This document shows, piece by piece, positions 1 to 8,240 of a stretch of 35,865 nt of DNA. Within the stretch, counting starts at the first letter, position 1. Each line of letters opens with the position of its first letter. Position numbers and translations under genes: made by a program. The DNA comes from Tidjanibacter sp. (GTDB lineage: Bacteria > Bacteroidota > Bacteroidia > Bacteroidales > Rikenellaceae), in NCBI GenBank assembly GCA_017390585.1, contig JAFPBB010000014.1:1-35865 (forward strand). The letters are read 5' to 3'. The notes beneath the pieces were generated by a model. It had not been told where the DNA came from. It saw only the letters and a list, made by a program, of their open reading frames with translations, and made no database searches.

Positions 1-168
1 ATTGGTCCTTATGAACGCTTCCACGAGTCATTCACCGAAGCTTTTGCTTATATGGAAGAGCAAGGCTACAAACTTGCTGGGCCTCTTCGTACCTCCTACA
101 TTGACGGAGTATGGAATCAGGAAGACCCCGAAAAATGGTTGTCTGTTATTCAGATTCCCATTGAGTAG
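1..168 (+). CDS. GyrI-like/AraC effector-binding domain protein, C-terminal fragment
   Basis: The first 55 codons of the window are open and end at TAG 166-168; the start lies outside. The residues IGPYERFHESF, a central EEQGYKLAGPLRTSYIDG and a final VIQIPIE match the last part of GyrI-like small-molecule-binding domains, where a GPYE motif is followed by a helix, a GP-R--Y strand and a terminal T-IQ-P- strand. In this superfamily the domain binds hydrophobic or cationic ligands, either alone or at the end of an AraC- or MerR-type regulator. Which form this is cannot be told because the N-terminus is missing. A hairpin terminator begins 20 bases after the stop, so this is the last gene of its transcript. 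Confidence 0.7.
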   Translation: MGPYERFHESFTEAFAYMEEQGYKLAGPLRTSYIDGVWNQEDPEKWLSVIQIPIE

Positions 169-187
169 CGATTGACCTAAATTGAGA

Positions 188-224
188 GGCGTATGTAGTG
201 AACCTTATAGTTCGCTCATACGCC
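188..224 (+). terminator. Hairpin terminator after the GyrI-like gene
   Basis: The arms GGCGTATG (188-195) and CATACGCC (217-224) are perfect complements. Pairing continues inward through AGTGAAC (197-203) with GTTCGCT (210-216), with one G-U pair and a bulged T196, closing a loop of about six bases. No clean T run follows, so it may act as a weak terminator or as 3'-end protection. The rest of 169-447 shows no convincing gene; a 65-codon frame starting at 182 overlaps this hairpin and I do not accept it. Confidence 0.55.
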
Positions 225-447
225 ACCTTAGTTTATTCACAATGCATCTCTGGAAGATGCCATGTTTCAGCGGTTTACTTTCAAAAGTTTTATATGCCTT
301 TGCATTTGTAGTTTTTTGGCTTAATTACGACCCTTATGTAGTCTTCTATGTAGGATTCCGCAATTTTCGTAAAAACTAACCCTGAAAATCAATCAGTTAA
401 AAATTAAAAGACCTCTCCACACGGGCTTCCTCCTTGTTCAACACCAT

Positions 448-897
448 CTACTCTTCGACTTCCATCGGTATCAACGACTTGAAATCCAATTCTTTCCCTG
501 AGAATAGTGTCACATTTTTCATCTCAGCATTCGTCATATAGAACGCCACGGCAGTGAGTCCCTTATCAATCCTGACGCACACTTGGTCGCCATCCATCAA
601 AGTGTCCACAACCGGCTCATACGCCTCCGTAAGCCTATCGAAATCGGCCTTGAGAGTTCCGTCCTCGTCGGGTGAGCAATTGACACTCACCACAATATCC
701 AACTGTTTCATCAACTCTCGGCTCTGCTTATCGCCCAAGAGCCCAGCCATCTTGATACCCGCGCGTCCTAACACCGCAACGCCATAGTTCTCACGATTCT
801 GGTAGCGCTCACCGAAGGCCTTGAAAGCCTCCTCATTCTGGGCCTGCAATGACGCTGCACACAGCAGCAATATTGCCAATATCGCAATCCTCTTCAT
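448..897 (-). CDS. Small exported protein, possibly DUF4252-like
   Basis: This 149-residue protein begins MKRIAILAILLLCAASLQAQ, a clear signal peptide with cleavage likely after A-Q-A. The mature part is small, mixed alpha/beta, and has no catalytic motif I recognise. The layout (exported, about 150 residues, central strand with VVSVN, ending in LIPMEVEE) resembles DUF4252 proteins of Bacteroidetes, but I am unsure. I start at ATG 895-897; a TTG two codons upstream is less likely. It lies 23 bases behind glgB on the same strand and is probably co-transcribed, although no functional link to glycogen is evident. No convincing terminator was seen downstream. Confidence 0.7.
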   Translation of the reverse strand: MKRIAILAILLLCAASLQAQNEEAFKAFGERYQNRENYGVAVLGRAGIKMAGLLGDKQSRELMKQLDIVVSVNCSPDEDGTLKADFDRLTEAYEPVVDTLMDGDQVCVRIDKGLTAVAFYMTNAEMKNVTLFSGKELDFKSLIPMEVEE

Positions 898-920
898 ACT
901 CAATAATATACAACAAGGAG

Positions 921-2948
921 TTAATTTCTGATTTTCTTAAAAATCGTAGCCGTGCGCGCAACCGAGTAGATCTTCATATAGTGGCGCACCACCCCATCGT
1001 CGTCCTTGCGCGAGAAGGTGTGGAACTCGCCATCCAACTCATTACGTTCGAAACCTCCAAAGCGCTCCTCATCGGTGGAGAGCACAATGCCATAGACACC
1101 AGGCTCTGGCACCGGAATGATGTAGTCGGGCACACTCCTCGAGGGGTTCCAATTGAAGAAGTAGACCAGAGGGCCGTGGTTGTAGACCATAACGCCGTCA
1201 CCATCGTACATCGCAAGCTGATTGGCATACCCCATAGAGAGTTGATTGTAGCGCGAGAGCAACTTGATCATAGCCTTATCAAACTCACCGAGAGCGTGGT
1301 AGCGCAAGTCGGGATTATCCACCAGCGACCACTGTCGGCGCGCGTGGCTGTAGCTCCAATTGTTGCCAACCCTCGGGAAGTCAATCCACTCGGGATGACC
1401 GAACTCGTTGCCCATAAAGTTGAGGTAGCCCTGACCACCCAACGAGGCCGTCACAAGGCGTATCATCTTATGCAGAGCCACACCCCTATCCACCACAAGA
1501 TTGTGGCTGGAGGTGTGCATAGAGTCATACATAGCTGTTTGCAAGAGTCGGAAAGCGATGGTTTGATCGCCCTGCATAGCCTGGTCGTGCGACTCACAGT
1601 AGGAGATGGTCTGCGTGTTGTTGCCACGGTTGTTGAGCACATTCCAGATGTCCCAAACATTCCAATTATCGTCGGGCACCTCCTTGAGCATCTTAATCCA
1701 GAAGTCGGGCACGCCCATCGCCAAGCGGAAGTCGAAACCCAAACCTCCATCTGCCACGGGCTCGGCAATGCCCGGCATACCGCTCACATCCTCCGCAATA
1801 GTCACTGCATCGGGGCGCAGGGTGTGAACCAAGTGGTTGGCAAGTTTCAGATAGGTAATGGCATCGCGATTGACACCCGCGTCGAAATACTTTTCGCGGC
1901 AGTCAAACTCGGTGTAGCCGTGGTGGTAGTAGAGCATCGAGGTGACACCATCGAAGCGGTAGCCATCAAAATGGAACTCTTCGAGCCAATACTTTACATT
2001 CGAAAGCAGGAAATGGGCAACCTCGCGCTTGCCAAAGTCGAAAATCTTCGAGTCCCAATACTGCTGATAGCCCGCATCCCCCTCCAGCGAATAGAGATTT
2101 GGCGAGCCATCGAGCTCATTGATACCTTCGGCAAAGTTTTTGACATAGTGGGCGTGGACGAGGTCCATAATCACAGCGATATTCATATCGTGGGCCTTGC
2201 GGACCAACGCTTTGAGTTCCTCGGGAGTACCAAACCTCGAGGAAGGGGCAAAGAAATTGGAGACGTGGTAGCCATAGCTACCATAGTAGGGATGCTCGGC
2301 AATGCCCATCACTTGGATGGCATTGTAGCCCGCCTCCTTAATGCGGGGCAGCACCTTCTCGGCAAACTCCGTGTAGCTACCCACACCCTCTTTCTCCTGC
2401 GCCATACCCACGTGGCACTCATAGATAAAGAGTCCCTCGCGGCTCTCCACGCGGAAATTGTCGCCACGCCAATCAAACGGCTCGGCGGGATTCCAAAATT
2501 GTGCGGTGAAGTTCTTGGTCTCGTCGTCCTGCACAGCGCGCGTAACCCAAGCAGGGATGCGCTCGTGAGTGCCGTTGGCTCCCTTTACGAGAATTTTGTA
2601 GAGCATACCGTGGGCCAAGTGATACTCGCGGTCGGAGAGGAAAATGCTCCACACACCCGTTTGCGCGTTCTTGAAAAGGGGCAACGAAGTGCGATCCCAC
2701 CCGTTGAAGTCGCCGAAAATGTGGACGCTCTCGGCGGCAGGCAACCATTCGCGGAACCACCAACCCCGATTGCGTTCATCCCTTTGGAAGCCGAAATAGC
2801 GGTAGCCATTTGCAAAGTCGATAATCGACCCACTCGCGGCCTCGATGTCGGCAAGTTTGTCGGTGAACAACTTGTGACGATAGTTGAGCTCGCCTTCCAC
2901 AGGCTCGAGCCAACCATCTTTTTCTATGATTGACAGACGTTTAGACAT
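921..2948 (-). CDS. glgB: 1,4-alpha-glucan branching enzyme
   Basis: The 675-residue product forms alpha-1,6 branches in glycogen. After a short N-terminal region comes a CBM48-type domain (GWWFREWLPAAESVHIFGDF), then the GH13 barrel with YRFDGVTSM holding the nucleophile D333, IAEDVSG holding the acid/base E386, and YCESHDQAMQGDQTIAF with the transition-state H-D pair. The C-terminal beta domain ends in IFKKIRN. YRFDGVTSML and ESHDQA-QGD-TIAF are typical of the eukaryote-like branching enzymes common in Bacteroidetes rather than the E. coli type. I start at ATG 2946-2948 (MSKRLSII) because upstream codons run through AT-rich promoter-like DNA. No other glycogen gene is in the window. Confidence 0.95.
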   Translation of the reverse strand: MSKRLSIIEKDGWLEPVEGELNYRHKLFTDKLADIEAASGSIIDFANGYRYFGFQRDERNRGWWFREWLPAAESVHIFGDFNGWDRTSLPLFKNAQTGVWSIFLSDREYHLAHGMLYKILVKGANGTHERIPAWVTRAVQDDETKNFTAQFWNPAEPFDWRGDNFRVESREGLFIYECHVGMAQEKEGVGSYTEFAEKVLPRIKEAGYNAIQVMGIAEHPYYGSYGYHVSNFFAPSSRFGTPEELKALVRKAHDMNIAVIMDLVHAHYVKNFAEGINELDGSPNLYSLEGDAGYQQYWDSKIFDFGKREVAHFLLSNVKYWLEEFHFDGYRFDGVTSMLYYHHGYTEFDCREKYFDAGVNRDAITYLKLANHLVHTLRPDAVTIAEDVSGMPGIAEPVADGGLGFDFRLAMGVPDFWIKMLKEVPDDNWNVWDIWNVLNNRGNNTQTISYCESHDQAMQGDQTIAFRLLQTAMYDSMHTSSHNLVVDRGVALHKMIRLVTASLGGQGYLNFMGNEFGHPEWIDFPRVGNNWSYSHARRQWSLVDNPDLRYHALGEFDKAMIKLLSRYNQLSMGYANQLAMYDGDGVMVYNHGPLVYFFNWNPSRSVPDYIIPVPEPGVYGIVLSTDEERFGGFERNELDGEFHTFSRKDDDGVVRHYMKIYSVARTATIFKKIRN

Positions 2949-2997
2949 AGTTAACACGATTTTCCGACAATAAAAATACGCTTTTCTTGATAGAAAG

Positions 2998-3028
2998 ACA
3001 AATTTATTCGCAAAAATTACTATTTTTG
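2998..3028. promoter_or_regulatory. Divergent promoter region between glgB and the POT transporter
   Basis: TAAATTTG reads on the minus strand at 2998-3005, about 50 bases before the glgB start. TATTTTTG reads on the plus strand at 3021-3028, about 90 bases before the transporter start. Both fit the Bacteroidetes -7 consensus TAnnTTTG, but neither has a clear TTTG box 19-21 bases upstream, so the assignment is tentative. A small hairpin TGGGC/GCCCA lies in the transporter leader around 3038-3054. Confidence 0.35.
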
Positions 3029-3116
3029 CCACTTTAATGGGCTACTTTGGCCCAAACTTGTGCAACAAACACAACAAACATACACTTTTATTTACAAACT
3101 TTAATTACTAATTTTT

Positions 3117-4802
3117 ATGTTCAAAGGACAACCCAAAGGATTGTACGCCTTGGCACTCGCCAACACCGGTGAGCGTTTTGGCTACTACACGATGCTGGCG
3201 ATTTTCCTCCTGTTCATTCAGGCGAAATTCGGCTTCACCGCAGCTCAGGCAACCCAAATCTATTCGATTTTCCTTGCCGGCGTTTACTTTATGCCCTTCT
3301 TCGGCGGCATCTTGGCCGACAAGATTGGCTACGGTAAATGTGTAACTCTCGGTATCGGCGTAATGTTTGCCGGCTACCTCTGCCTCTCCATCCCCACCGA
3401 CGCCAACGCAATTGGCAAGGCTCTTATGTTTGGTGCTTTGGCCCTCGTAGCTATCGGTACCGGTTTGTTCAAAGGTAACCTCCAGGTTATGGTTGGTAAC
3501 CTCTACGACGATCCCAAGTACTCGGCAAAACGTGACTCGGCATTCAGCCTCTTCTATATGGCCATCAACATCGGCGCGATGTTCGCTCCCTCTATGGCTA
3601 AGGCTGTGACCAATATGTCGCTCTCGAAAGTTGCCCTCAGCTACAACGCAAACATCCCCGCACTTGCTCACCAGTATCTCAATGGTACCATCACTCCCGA
3701 GAAGACCGCAGAGCTCGAGTATCTCGCTTCGACTATGGAGGGTGGCGCAGGTATGGACCTCGCACAGTTCAGCAACTTCTACATCGAGCAGCTCTCGTCG
3801 GCCTACAACGGTGGCTTTGCAGTCGCTTGCGTATCGCTGATTCTCTCGGTTTGCATCTACTTCGGTTGCCGCAAGTGGTTCAAACACGCCGATGTTAATG
3901 CTAAACAGGCTAAGGCTGCTGCCGCTGCAGGTAAGACTACCGTTCCCGCAGAGCCCGAGTTGACCCCCGCTCAGACCAAGAGCCGCGTTACCGCTCTCTT
4001 GCTCGTGTTTGCAGTGGTTATCTTCTTCTGGATGGCATTCCACCAGAACGGTGCTACTATGACTCTGTTTGCTCGTGACTACACCGCCAACACCGCTACC
4101 GGTTGGGTTCGTATCGGCTTCAACATCTGGAGCCTTGCTCTCATCGCAATCTCGGTTTACACCCTCTTCAGCGTATTCCAGAGCGAGACCAAGAAGGCAA
4201 AAGTCACCGCTGGCATCGCAACTCTCGTCCTCTGGGCAGGCGCTGCAGCTCTCTACTTCGGTATGCCCGATGTAGTAAACGTTCAGCCTTCCGACTTCCA
4301 GCAGTTCAACCCCTTCTATGTAGTTGCACTTACTCCCGTATCGCTTGCAATCTTTGCTGCTCTTGCTAAGAAGGGCAAAGAGCCCAGCGCTCCCAAGAAG
4401 ATTGGTCTCGGTATGTTCGTAGCTGCTCTCGGCTTCGTGATTCTCACCGTTGGTTCGTTGAGCCTTCTCTCGCCCAAGGAGCTTGGTGGCACCGTTAGCC
4501 CCGACCTCGTAAGCCCCACTTGGTTGATCTCGACCTACCTCGTACTCACCTTCGCAGAGCTTCTCCTCTCGCCTATGGGTATCTCGTTCGTATCGAAGGT
4601 AGCTCCTCCCAAGTACAAAGGTATGATGATGGGTGGTTGGTTTGCTGCCACCGCTATCGGCAACTACCTCGTTTCGATCCCCGGTCTGCTCTGGAACAAA
4701 CTTCCTTTGTGGGGTGTATGGAGCGTGCTCATCGCACTCTGCCTCATCTCGGGTATCGTAATGTTCAGTATGATGAAGAAACTCGAGAAGGCCACCGAGT
4801 AA
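3117..4802 (+). CDS. POT/PTR-family proton-dependent oligopeptide transporter
   Basis: This 561-residue inner-membrane protein has many hydrophobic segments. The N-terminal NTGERFGYYTMLAIFLLF, then GVYFMPFFGGILADKIGYGK (the MFS loop 2-3 signature) and a late GMMMGGWFAATAIGNYL identify the POT (PTR2) family of di/tripeptide-proton symporters. A long polar loop with AKAAAAAGKT joins the two halves near residue 260. In most family members helix 1 has ExxER; here it reads N16-T-G-E19-R20, so the first acidic residue is Asn. It has its own terminator and is probably a single-gene unit. The substrate (peptides or another small solute) cannot be read from the sequence. Confidence 0.9.
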   Translation: MFKGQPKGLYALALANTGERFGYYTMLAIFLLFIQAKFGFTAAQATQIYSIFLAGVYFMPFFGGILADKIGYGKCVTLGIGVMFAGYLCLSIPTDANAIGKALMFGALALVAIGTGLFKGNLQVMVGNLYDDPKYSAKRDSAFSLFYMAINIGAMFAPSMAKAVTNMSLSKVALSYNANIPALAHQYLNGTITPEKTAELEYLASTMEGGAGMDLAQFSNFYIEQLSSAYNGGFAVACVSLILSVCIYFGCRKWFKHADVNAKQAKAAAAAGKTTVPAEPELTPAQTKSRVTALLLVFAVVIFFWMAFHQNGATMTLFARDYTANTATGWVRIGFNIWSLALIAISVYTLFSVFQSETKKAKVTAGIATLVLWAGAAALYFGMPDVVNVQPSDFQQFNPFYVVALTPVSLAIFAALAKKGKEPSAPKKIGLGMFVAALGFVILTVGSLSLLSPKELGGTVSPDLVSPTWLISTYLVLTFAELLLSPMGISFVSKVAPPKYKGMMMGGWFAATAIGNYLVSIPGLLWNKLPLWGVWSVLIALCLISGIVMFSMMKKLEKATE

Positions 4803-4836
4803 TCGCCCTTCGGAAGTCTCAAATCATAGATTCAAC

Positions 4837-4867
4837 GGTCCATCCTTTGCGGATGGGCCGTTTTTTT
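4837..4867 (+). terminator. Intrinsic terminator of the POT transporter
   Basis: GGTCCATCC (4837-4845) pairs with GGATGGGCC (4851-4859), including one G-U pair, around the loop TTTGC. A G and a run of seven T follow to 4867. It starts 35 bases after the transporter stop. The loop also carries the likely -33 box of the next promoter. Confidence 0.9.
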
Positions 4868-4876
4868 GTACATTTG
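4846..4876 (+). promoter_or_regulatory. Bacteroidetes-type promoter for the MBL hydrolase / radical SAM pair
   Basis: TTTG at 4846-4849 is followed after exactly 19 bases by TACATTTG at 4869-4876, matching the TTTG / TAnnTTTG housekeeping consensus. The start codon at 4902 would leave a leader of roughly 20 bases. The -33 box coincides with the loop of the preceding terminator. Confidence 0.6.
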
Positions 4877-4901
4877 CAGAGAGAAAGCCCTATACCTATA
4901 T

Positions 4902-5669
4902 ATGATTAAGCTGACATTCTTGGGAACGGGCACCTCACAGGGGGTGCCGATGATTGGTTGCGACTGCCCCGTGTGCCACTCGAAGGACACACGAGATAGA
5001 CGATTGCGCTCGTCGGCGATGGTCGAGAGCGAAACAACAAGGATTGTCATCGATGCTGGTCCCGACTTCCGCTACCAGATGTTGCGCGAGGGGGTGAAAG
5101 ATATCGACGCCATCCTCCTCACCCACCAGCACACCGACCACATTATGGGACTCGACGATGTGAGAGCCTTCAACTACTTCTGCCAAAAGAGCATTAAGGT
5201 GTGGGCCACCGAGGGTGTACAGCAAGTGGTACGCAAGAATTTCGACTACGCCTTTACCGAGCATCCCTATCCCGGAGCTCCCCGCATCACATTGCACACC
5301 ATCGGCAACCACTCGTTCCGAGTTGGGGATATGGAAATAATGCCGATTTTCGGCAAGCATTTCACCCTTCCCGTCACGGGATTCCGCATCGGCCCCATTG
5401 CCTACCTCACCGACTTCAACCACATCGAGGAGGGCGAGTTGGCAAAGTTGAGTGGCATTGAGCTACTCGTTATCAACGCCTTGCGCCACAAGAGGCACCT
5501 CTCCCACTTCTCGCTTCCCGAGGCCATTGAGGTGGCACGCAAGGTGGGCGCCACCCGCACCCTCTTCACCCACATATCCCACCAGCTCGGCTTCCACGCC
5601 GAGGAAGAGCCTCGACTTCCCGAGGGAATGGCTCTGGCATACGACACGCTAACAATAGAAATACCATAG
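4902..5669 (+). CDS. PhnP-like MBL-fold metallo-hydrolase
   Basis: The 255-residue product starts MIKLTFLGTGTSQGVP, a typical first strand and loop of metallo-beta-lactamase-fold phosphodiesterases. C20, C22 and C25 (GCDCPVC) match the structural zinc site of PhnP-like proteins. The catalytic metal motif is LLTHQHTDH with H75, H77, D79 and H80; a later His in GKHFTLP and the conserved LRHKRHLSH complete the site. PhnP hydrolyses phosphoribosyl cyclic phosphate in phosphonate use, but no phn genes are nearby, so the substrate here is unknown. I chose ATG 4902 because the track upstream is promoter sequence. The radical SAM gene begins four bases after its stop, indicating co-transcription. Confidence 0.88.
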   Translation: MIKLTFLGTGTSQGVPMIGCDCPVCHSKDTRDRRLRSSAMVESETTRIVIDAGPDFRYQMLREGVKDIDAILLTHQHTDHIMGLDDVRAFNYFCQKSIKVWATEGVQQVVRKNFDYAFTEHPYPGAPRITLHTIGNHSFRVGDMEIMPIFGKHFTLPVTGFRIGPIAYLTDFNHIEEGELAKLSGIELLVINALRHKRHLSHFSLPEAIEVARKVGATRTLFTHISHQLGFHAEEEPRLPEGMALAYDTLTIEIP

Positions 5670-5673
5670 TTCT

Positions 5674-7785
5674 ATGACCGACATACTACTTCTCACGCCA
5701 CCATTCGTACAACCCAATTGCCCCTACCCTGCAACAGCCTACCTGAGTGGCTACCTACGCCGCAAAGGCTACAATGTGGTGCAGGCCGACCTCTCGATTG
5801 AGACGCTATGCAAAATATTCTCGCGCGAGTTCGTCTCCGACCTCTTCGACAACTACGACGGCGAAGGCGACGACAACTGCAACCGAATGTGGGCACTACG
5901 CAAGGACTACATCGAAACAATCGACACTGTCATCACATTCCTCCAAAGCAAGGACCCCACCATTGCCTCGCTTATCTGTTCGCCCGAGTTTCTGCCCCAA
6001 GCATCGCGCTTTGAGCAGATGGTCGATGCAGAGGAGTACTTCGGCACGCTCGGCTCCAAGGATTGCGCAGAGTATCTCGCAACGCTCTACCTTCAGGATT
6101 TGAGCGACTTCATCAGGGCCACTGTGTGTCCCGAGTTTGAGGTGGTGAAGTATGCAGAGAGCATCTCGCTTGCCATTGCGGAGTTCTCTACCATCGAGCA
6201 GGAGTTGCAGCGACCACGCAACGCCATTGAGAATATTATGTGCGACCTACTCAGGGGCTACATCGAAACCACCCATCCACGCGCGGTGGGCATAACCGTT
6301 CCCTTCCCCGGCAATCTGCTTGGCGCGCTACGCATAGGTCAGTATCTCAAGGCCAACTACCCCGAGGTGAAGGTGATTATGGGTGGCGGCTACCCCTCCA
6401 CCGAGTTGCGCTCGATGACCGACGTGGAGATATTCCGCTATGTCGACTATGTGGTTCTCGACGATGGCGAGCTCGCATTGGAGCGCATCCTCGAGGGTGG
6501 CTCACTCCTGCACACCTACACTGCAGAGGGATACACCGAGGGTGAGGGCACCATCTCACATCGCGAGCGTGGTTGCCCCGACTTCGACGGACTCCCCCAC
6601 TCGCTCTACTTTTCCCTAACGGAGGTAACCAACCCTATGCACCGACTTTGGAGCGACGGCAGGTGGAACAAGATGATGCTCGCCCACGGTTGCTACTGGG
6701 CAAAATGCGCCTTCTGCGACACCACACTCAACTACATCGGTTGCTACGACACAATTTCTGCCTCCGAGTTGGTGGACTATATGGAGCAAGTGGCCGCACA
6801 GACAGGCTCACGTGGTTTCCATTTCGTCGACGAAGCTGCGCCCCCAAAGTTGCTCAAGGAACTATCGCTGGAGCTGCTCCGCAGGGGAGTGCGCTTTAGC
6901 TGGTGGACCAACATCCGCTTCGAAAAGAGCTACACGGGTGACCTCTGTGCACTTATGGCAAGGGCAGGTTGCGTGGCCGTGAGTGGCGGACTCGAGGTGG
7001 CAAGCGACCGACTCCTCGGCCTGATAGGCAAGGGAGTAACCATCGAACAGGCTACTATAGCTATGCGAAATTTCTACTACGCAGGCATTATGGTCCACAC
7101 CTATCTGATGTATGGCTTCCCCACCGAGACTCTCCAAGAGAGTATCGATGCCGCCGAGGTGGTGCGACAGATGTTCCGAGCAGAACTTATCGGTTCGGCA
7201 TTCTGGCACCGCTACGCAATGACCGTGCATTCGCGTTCGGGCCAACACCCCGAGGAGTTTGGCGTGCGCCGCAAGGACCGTCTGCCCAATCCTTTTGCCA
7301 ACAATGAGGTCCCCTTTGCGGAAAATAGGGGCTACTCGCTCGATATGGTGGGCGAGGGTCTGAATCTCTCGCTGGCAAATTGGCTTGTTGGTAGCGGTCT
7401 CGACAAACCTGTCCACAAGTGGTTTGCCCAGAAAGTGCCCGCAACGACCGTCATCCCCTCGCTCATCACAGACCACCTCATCAAACCCGACGGATGTCGC
7501 ATCTACAACGACAAAGCTCGAATCGTTTGGATTGGTGGCACACCCGAACTTTCCGACGAGGGAGTGGTTATCCACACCCCATCGGGAACCAAAGAGATTA
7601 AGTTGGCCGAGGAAGAGGCCGAATTTATGTACGCCATCATTGAGCAATGCGCCGACCTCGGAGAGACTTTCACCTTCGAGGATATACGCCTCCTCTGGGA
7701 AGAGAATTTCGAGCGTCCCTTCATTGAGTTCTACTCCTCGAAAAAGTGGGATATAGCAAGGAAATTCGGCCTGCTGCAGATTTAG
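5674..7785 (+). CDS. B12-binding-domain radical SAM enzyme with CX4CX2C cluster motif
   Basis: The 703-residue protein has an N-terminal cobalamin-binding-like Rossmann domain: an opening ILLLTPPFVQP with YLSGYLRRKGYNVVQAD, and a second half GITVPFPGNLLGALRIGQYL then VIMGGGYPS around residues 210-250. The radical SAM barrel follows, with cluster cysteines C340, C345 and C348 in GCYWAKCAFCD. This spacing is CX4CX2C, not the usual CX3CX2C. VSGGLEVASDRLL and TYLMYGFPTET are further barrel strands. The last 110 residues form a small separate domain that could be winged-helix or PqqD-like; that is a guess. B12-radical SAM enzymes methylate unactivated carbons or rearrange substrates; no substrate is suggested by the neighbours beyond the upstream MBL hydrolase. 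Confidence 0.85.
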   Translation: MTDILLLTPPFVQPNCPYPATAYLSGYLRRKGYNVVQADLSIETLCKIFSREFVSDLFDNYDGEGDDNCNRMWALRKDYIETIDTVITFLQSKDPTIASLICSPEFLPQASRFEQMVDAEEYFGTLGSKDCAEYLATLYLQDLSDFIRATVCPEFEVVKYAESISLAIAEFSTIEQELQRPRNAIENIMCDLLRGYIETTHPRAVGITVPFPGNLLGALRIGQYLKANYPEVKVIMGGGYPSTELRSMTDVEIFRYVDYVVLDDGELALERILEGGSLLHTYTAEGYTEGEGTISHRERGCPDFDGLPHSLYFSLTEVTNPMHRLWSDGRWNKMMLAHGCYWAKCAFCDTTLNYIGCYDTISASELVDYMEQVAAQTGSRGFHFVDEAAPPKLLKELSLELLRRGVRFSWWTNIRFEKSYTGDLCALMARAGCVAVSGGLEVASDRLLGLIGKGVTIEQATIAMRNFYYAGIMVHTYLMYGFPTETLQESIDAAEVVRQMFRAELIGSAFWHRYAMTVHSRSGQHPEEFGVRRKDRLPNPFANNEVPFAENRGYSLDMVGEGLNLSLANWLVGSGLDKPVHKWFAQKVPATTVIPSLITDHLIKPDGCRIYNDKARIVWIGGTPELSDEGVVIHTPSGTKEIKLAEEEAEFMYAIIEQCADLGETFTFEDIRLLWEENFERPFIEFYSSKKWDIARKFGLLQI

Positions 7786-7786
7786 A

Positions 7787-8009
7787 CCACACGATGTGGC
7801 ATCAAAAGCCGAGAATCGGAGGACTTTTGTGAGTAGACTCCAAATCAATAGGTAGAGGTAAAAACAGATTGGACGAAGAGATTACCTCGCTATGAGTTGC
7901 ACAAGGCCACTCTCCGCTCGGTGATCTGCGGAGAGGAGGTGATTGCAGCAATGAAACAGAGGCCACACGATGTGGCATCAAAAACAGAGAGTCGGAGGGC
8001 ATTTGTGAG
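7787..8009. repeat. Imperfect direct repeat, two copies of about 47 bp
   Basis: Copy A (7787-7833) and copy B (7963-8009) begin with an identical 21-base block that itself contains the hairpin CCACA-CGA-TGTGG, then remain similar through a GTCGGAGG-like stretch to TTTGTGAG. The offset is 176 bases. Between them lies another hairpin, CTCTCCGC (7910-7917) with GCGGAGAG (7928-7935). I see no coding capacity in 7786-8077; the short frames there cross these palindromes. Confidence 0.75.
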
Positions 8010-8041
8010 CGAACTCACAACTCCTTCGACTCTCTGTTTTT
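7980..8041. terminator. Long nested hairpin, probable bidirectional terminator
   Basis: AAAAACAGAGAGTCG (7980-7994) pairs perfectly with CGACTCTCTGTTTTT (8027-8041). Inside it, TTGTGAG (8003-8009) pairs with CTCACAA (8014-8020) around a CGAA tetraloop. The A run on one side and T run on the other suit termination in both directions, between the plus-strand radical SAM gene and the minus-strand tRNA. A further inverted repeat, GCAATGAAACA (7948-7958) with TGTTTCATTGC (8062-8072), encloses the whole structure. Confidence 0.7.
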
Positions 8042-8077
8042 ACCCCGCTACGCGGAGTCTTTGTTTCATTGCTTCGT

Positions 8078-8151
8078 CGGGATGAAGAGATTCGAACTCT
8101 CGGCCTCCAACTCCCGAAGCTGGCGCGCTAACCGGACTGCGCTACATCCCG
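8078..8151 (-). tRNA. tRNA-Pro (anticodon CGG)
   Basis: On the minus strand the 74 bases fold as a cloverleaf. The acceptor is CGGGATG paired with CATCCCG, giving the C1-G72 pair typical of bacterial tRNA-Pro. The D arm carries GCGC/GCGC with AGTCCGGTTA, the anticodon stem is CCAGC/GTTGG around TTCGGGA, giving anticodon CGG for codon CCG, and the T arm is GAGAG-TTCGAAT-CTCTT. CCA is not encoded. It stands alone, with no other tRNA in the window. Confidence 0.95.
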
Positions 8152-8240
8152 AAACCCAATCAACAAGAGCAATTACCACTTCTCGCTCCCAATTGGGCAC
8201 GCAAAGATAATAAGTTTATCGCGAAAAAATGCAAAAATAA

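Noticed and set aside
182-379. 65-codon frame after the GyrI-like gene
   Set aside because: It begins at the edge of a terminator hairpin and has no recognisable motif.
849-2933. Long open frame antisense to glgB (694 codons)
   Set aside because: It mirrors a well-supported GH13 enzyme. Its product has no domain and the low-complexity V/H/I-rich look of an antisense translation. Similar frames opposite rlmD, clpB, ychF and lpxB have the same origin.
7897-8085. 62-codon frame in the palindromic island
   Set aside because: It runs through nested hairpins up to the tRNA end and has no domain or start context.
7872-8090. tRNA-derived attachment site (shared GAAGAGATT near 7875 and in the tRNA 3' half)
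   Set aside because: Only about 9 bases are shared, and no integrase or mobile genes are present.
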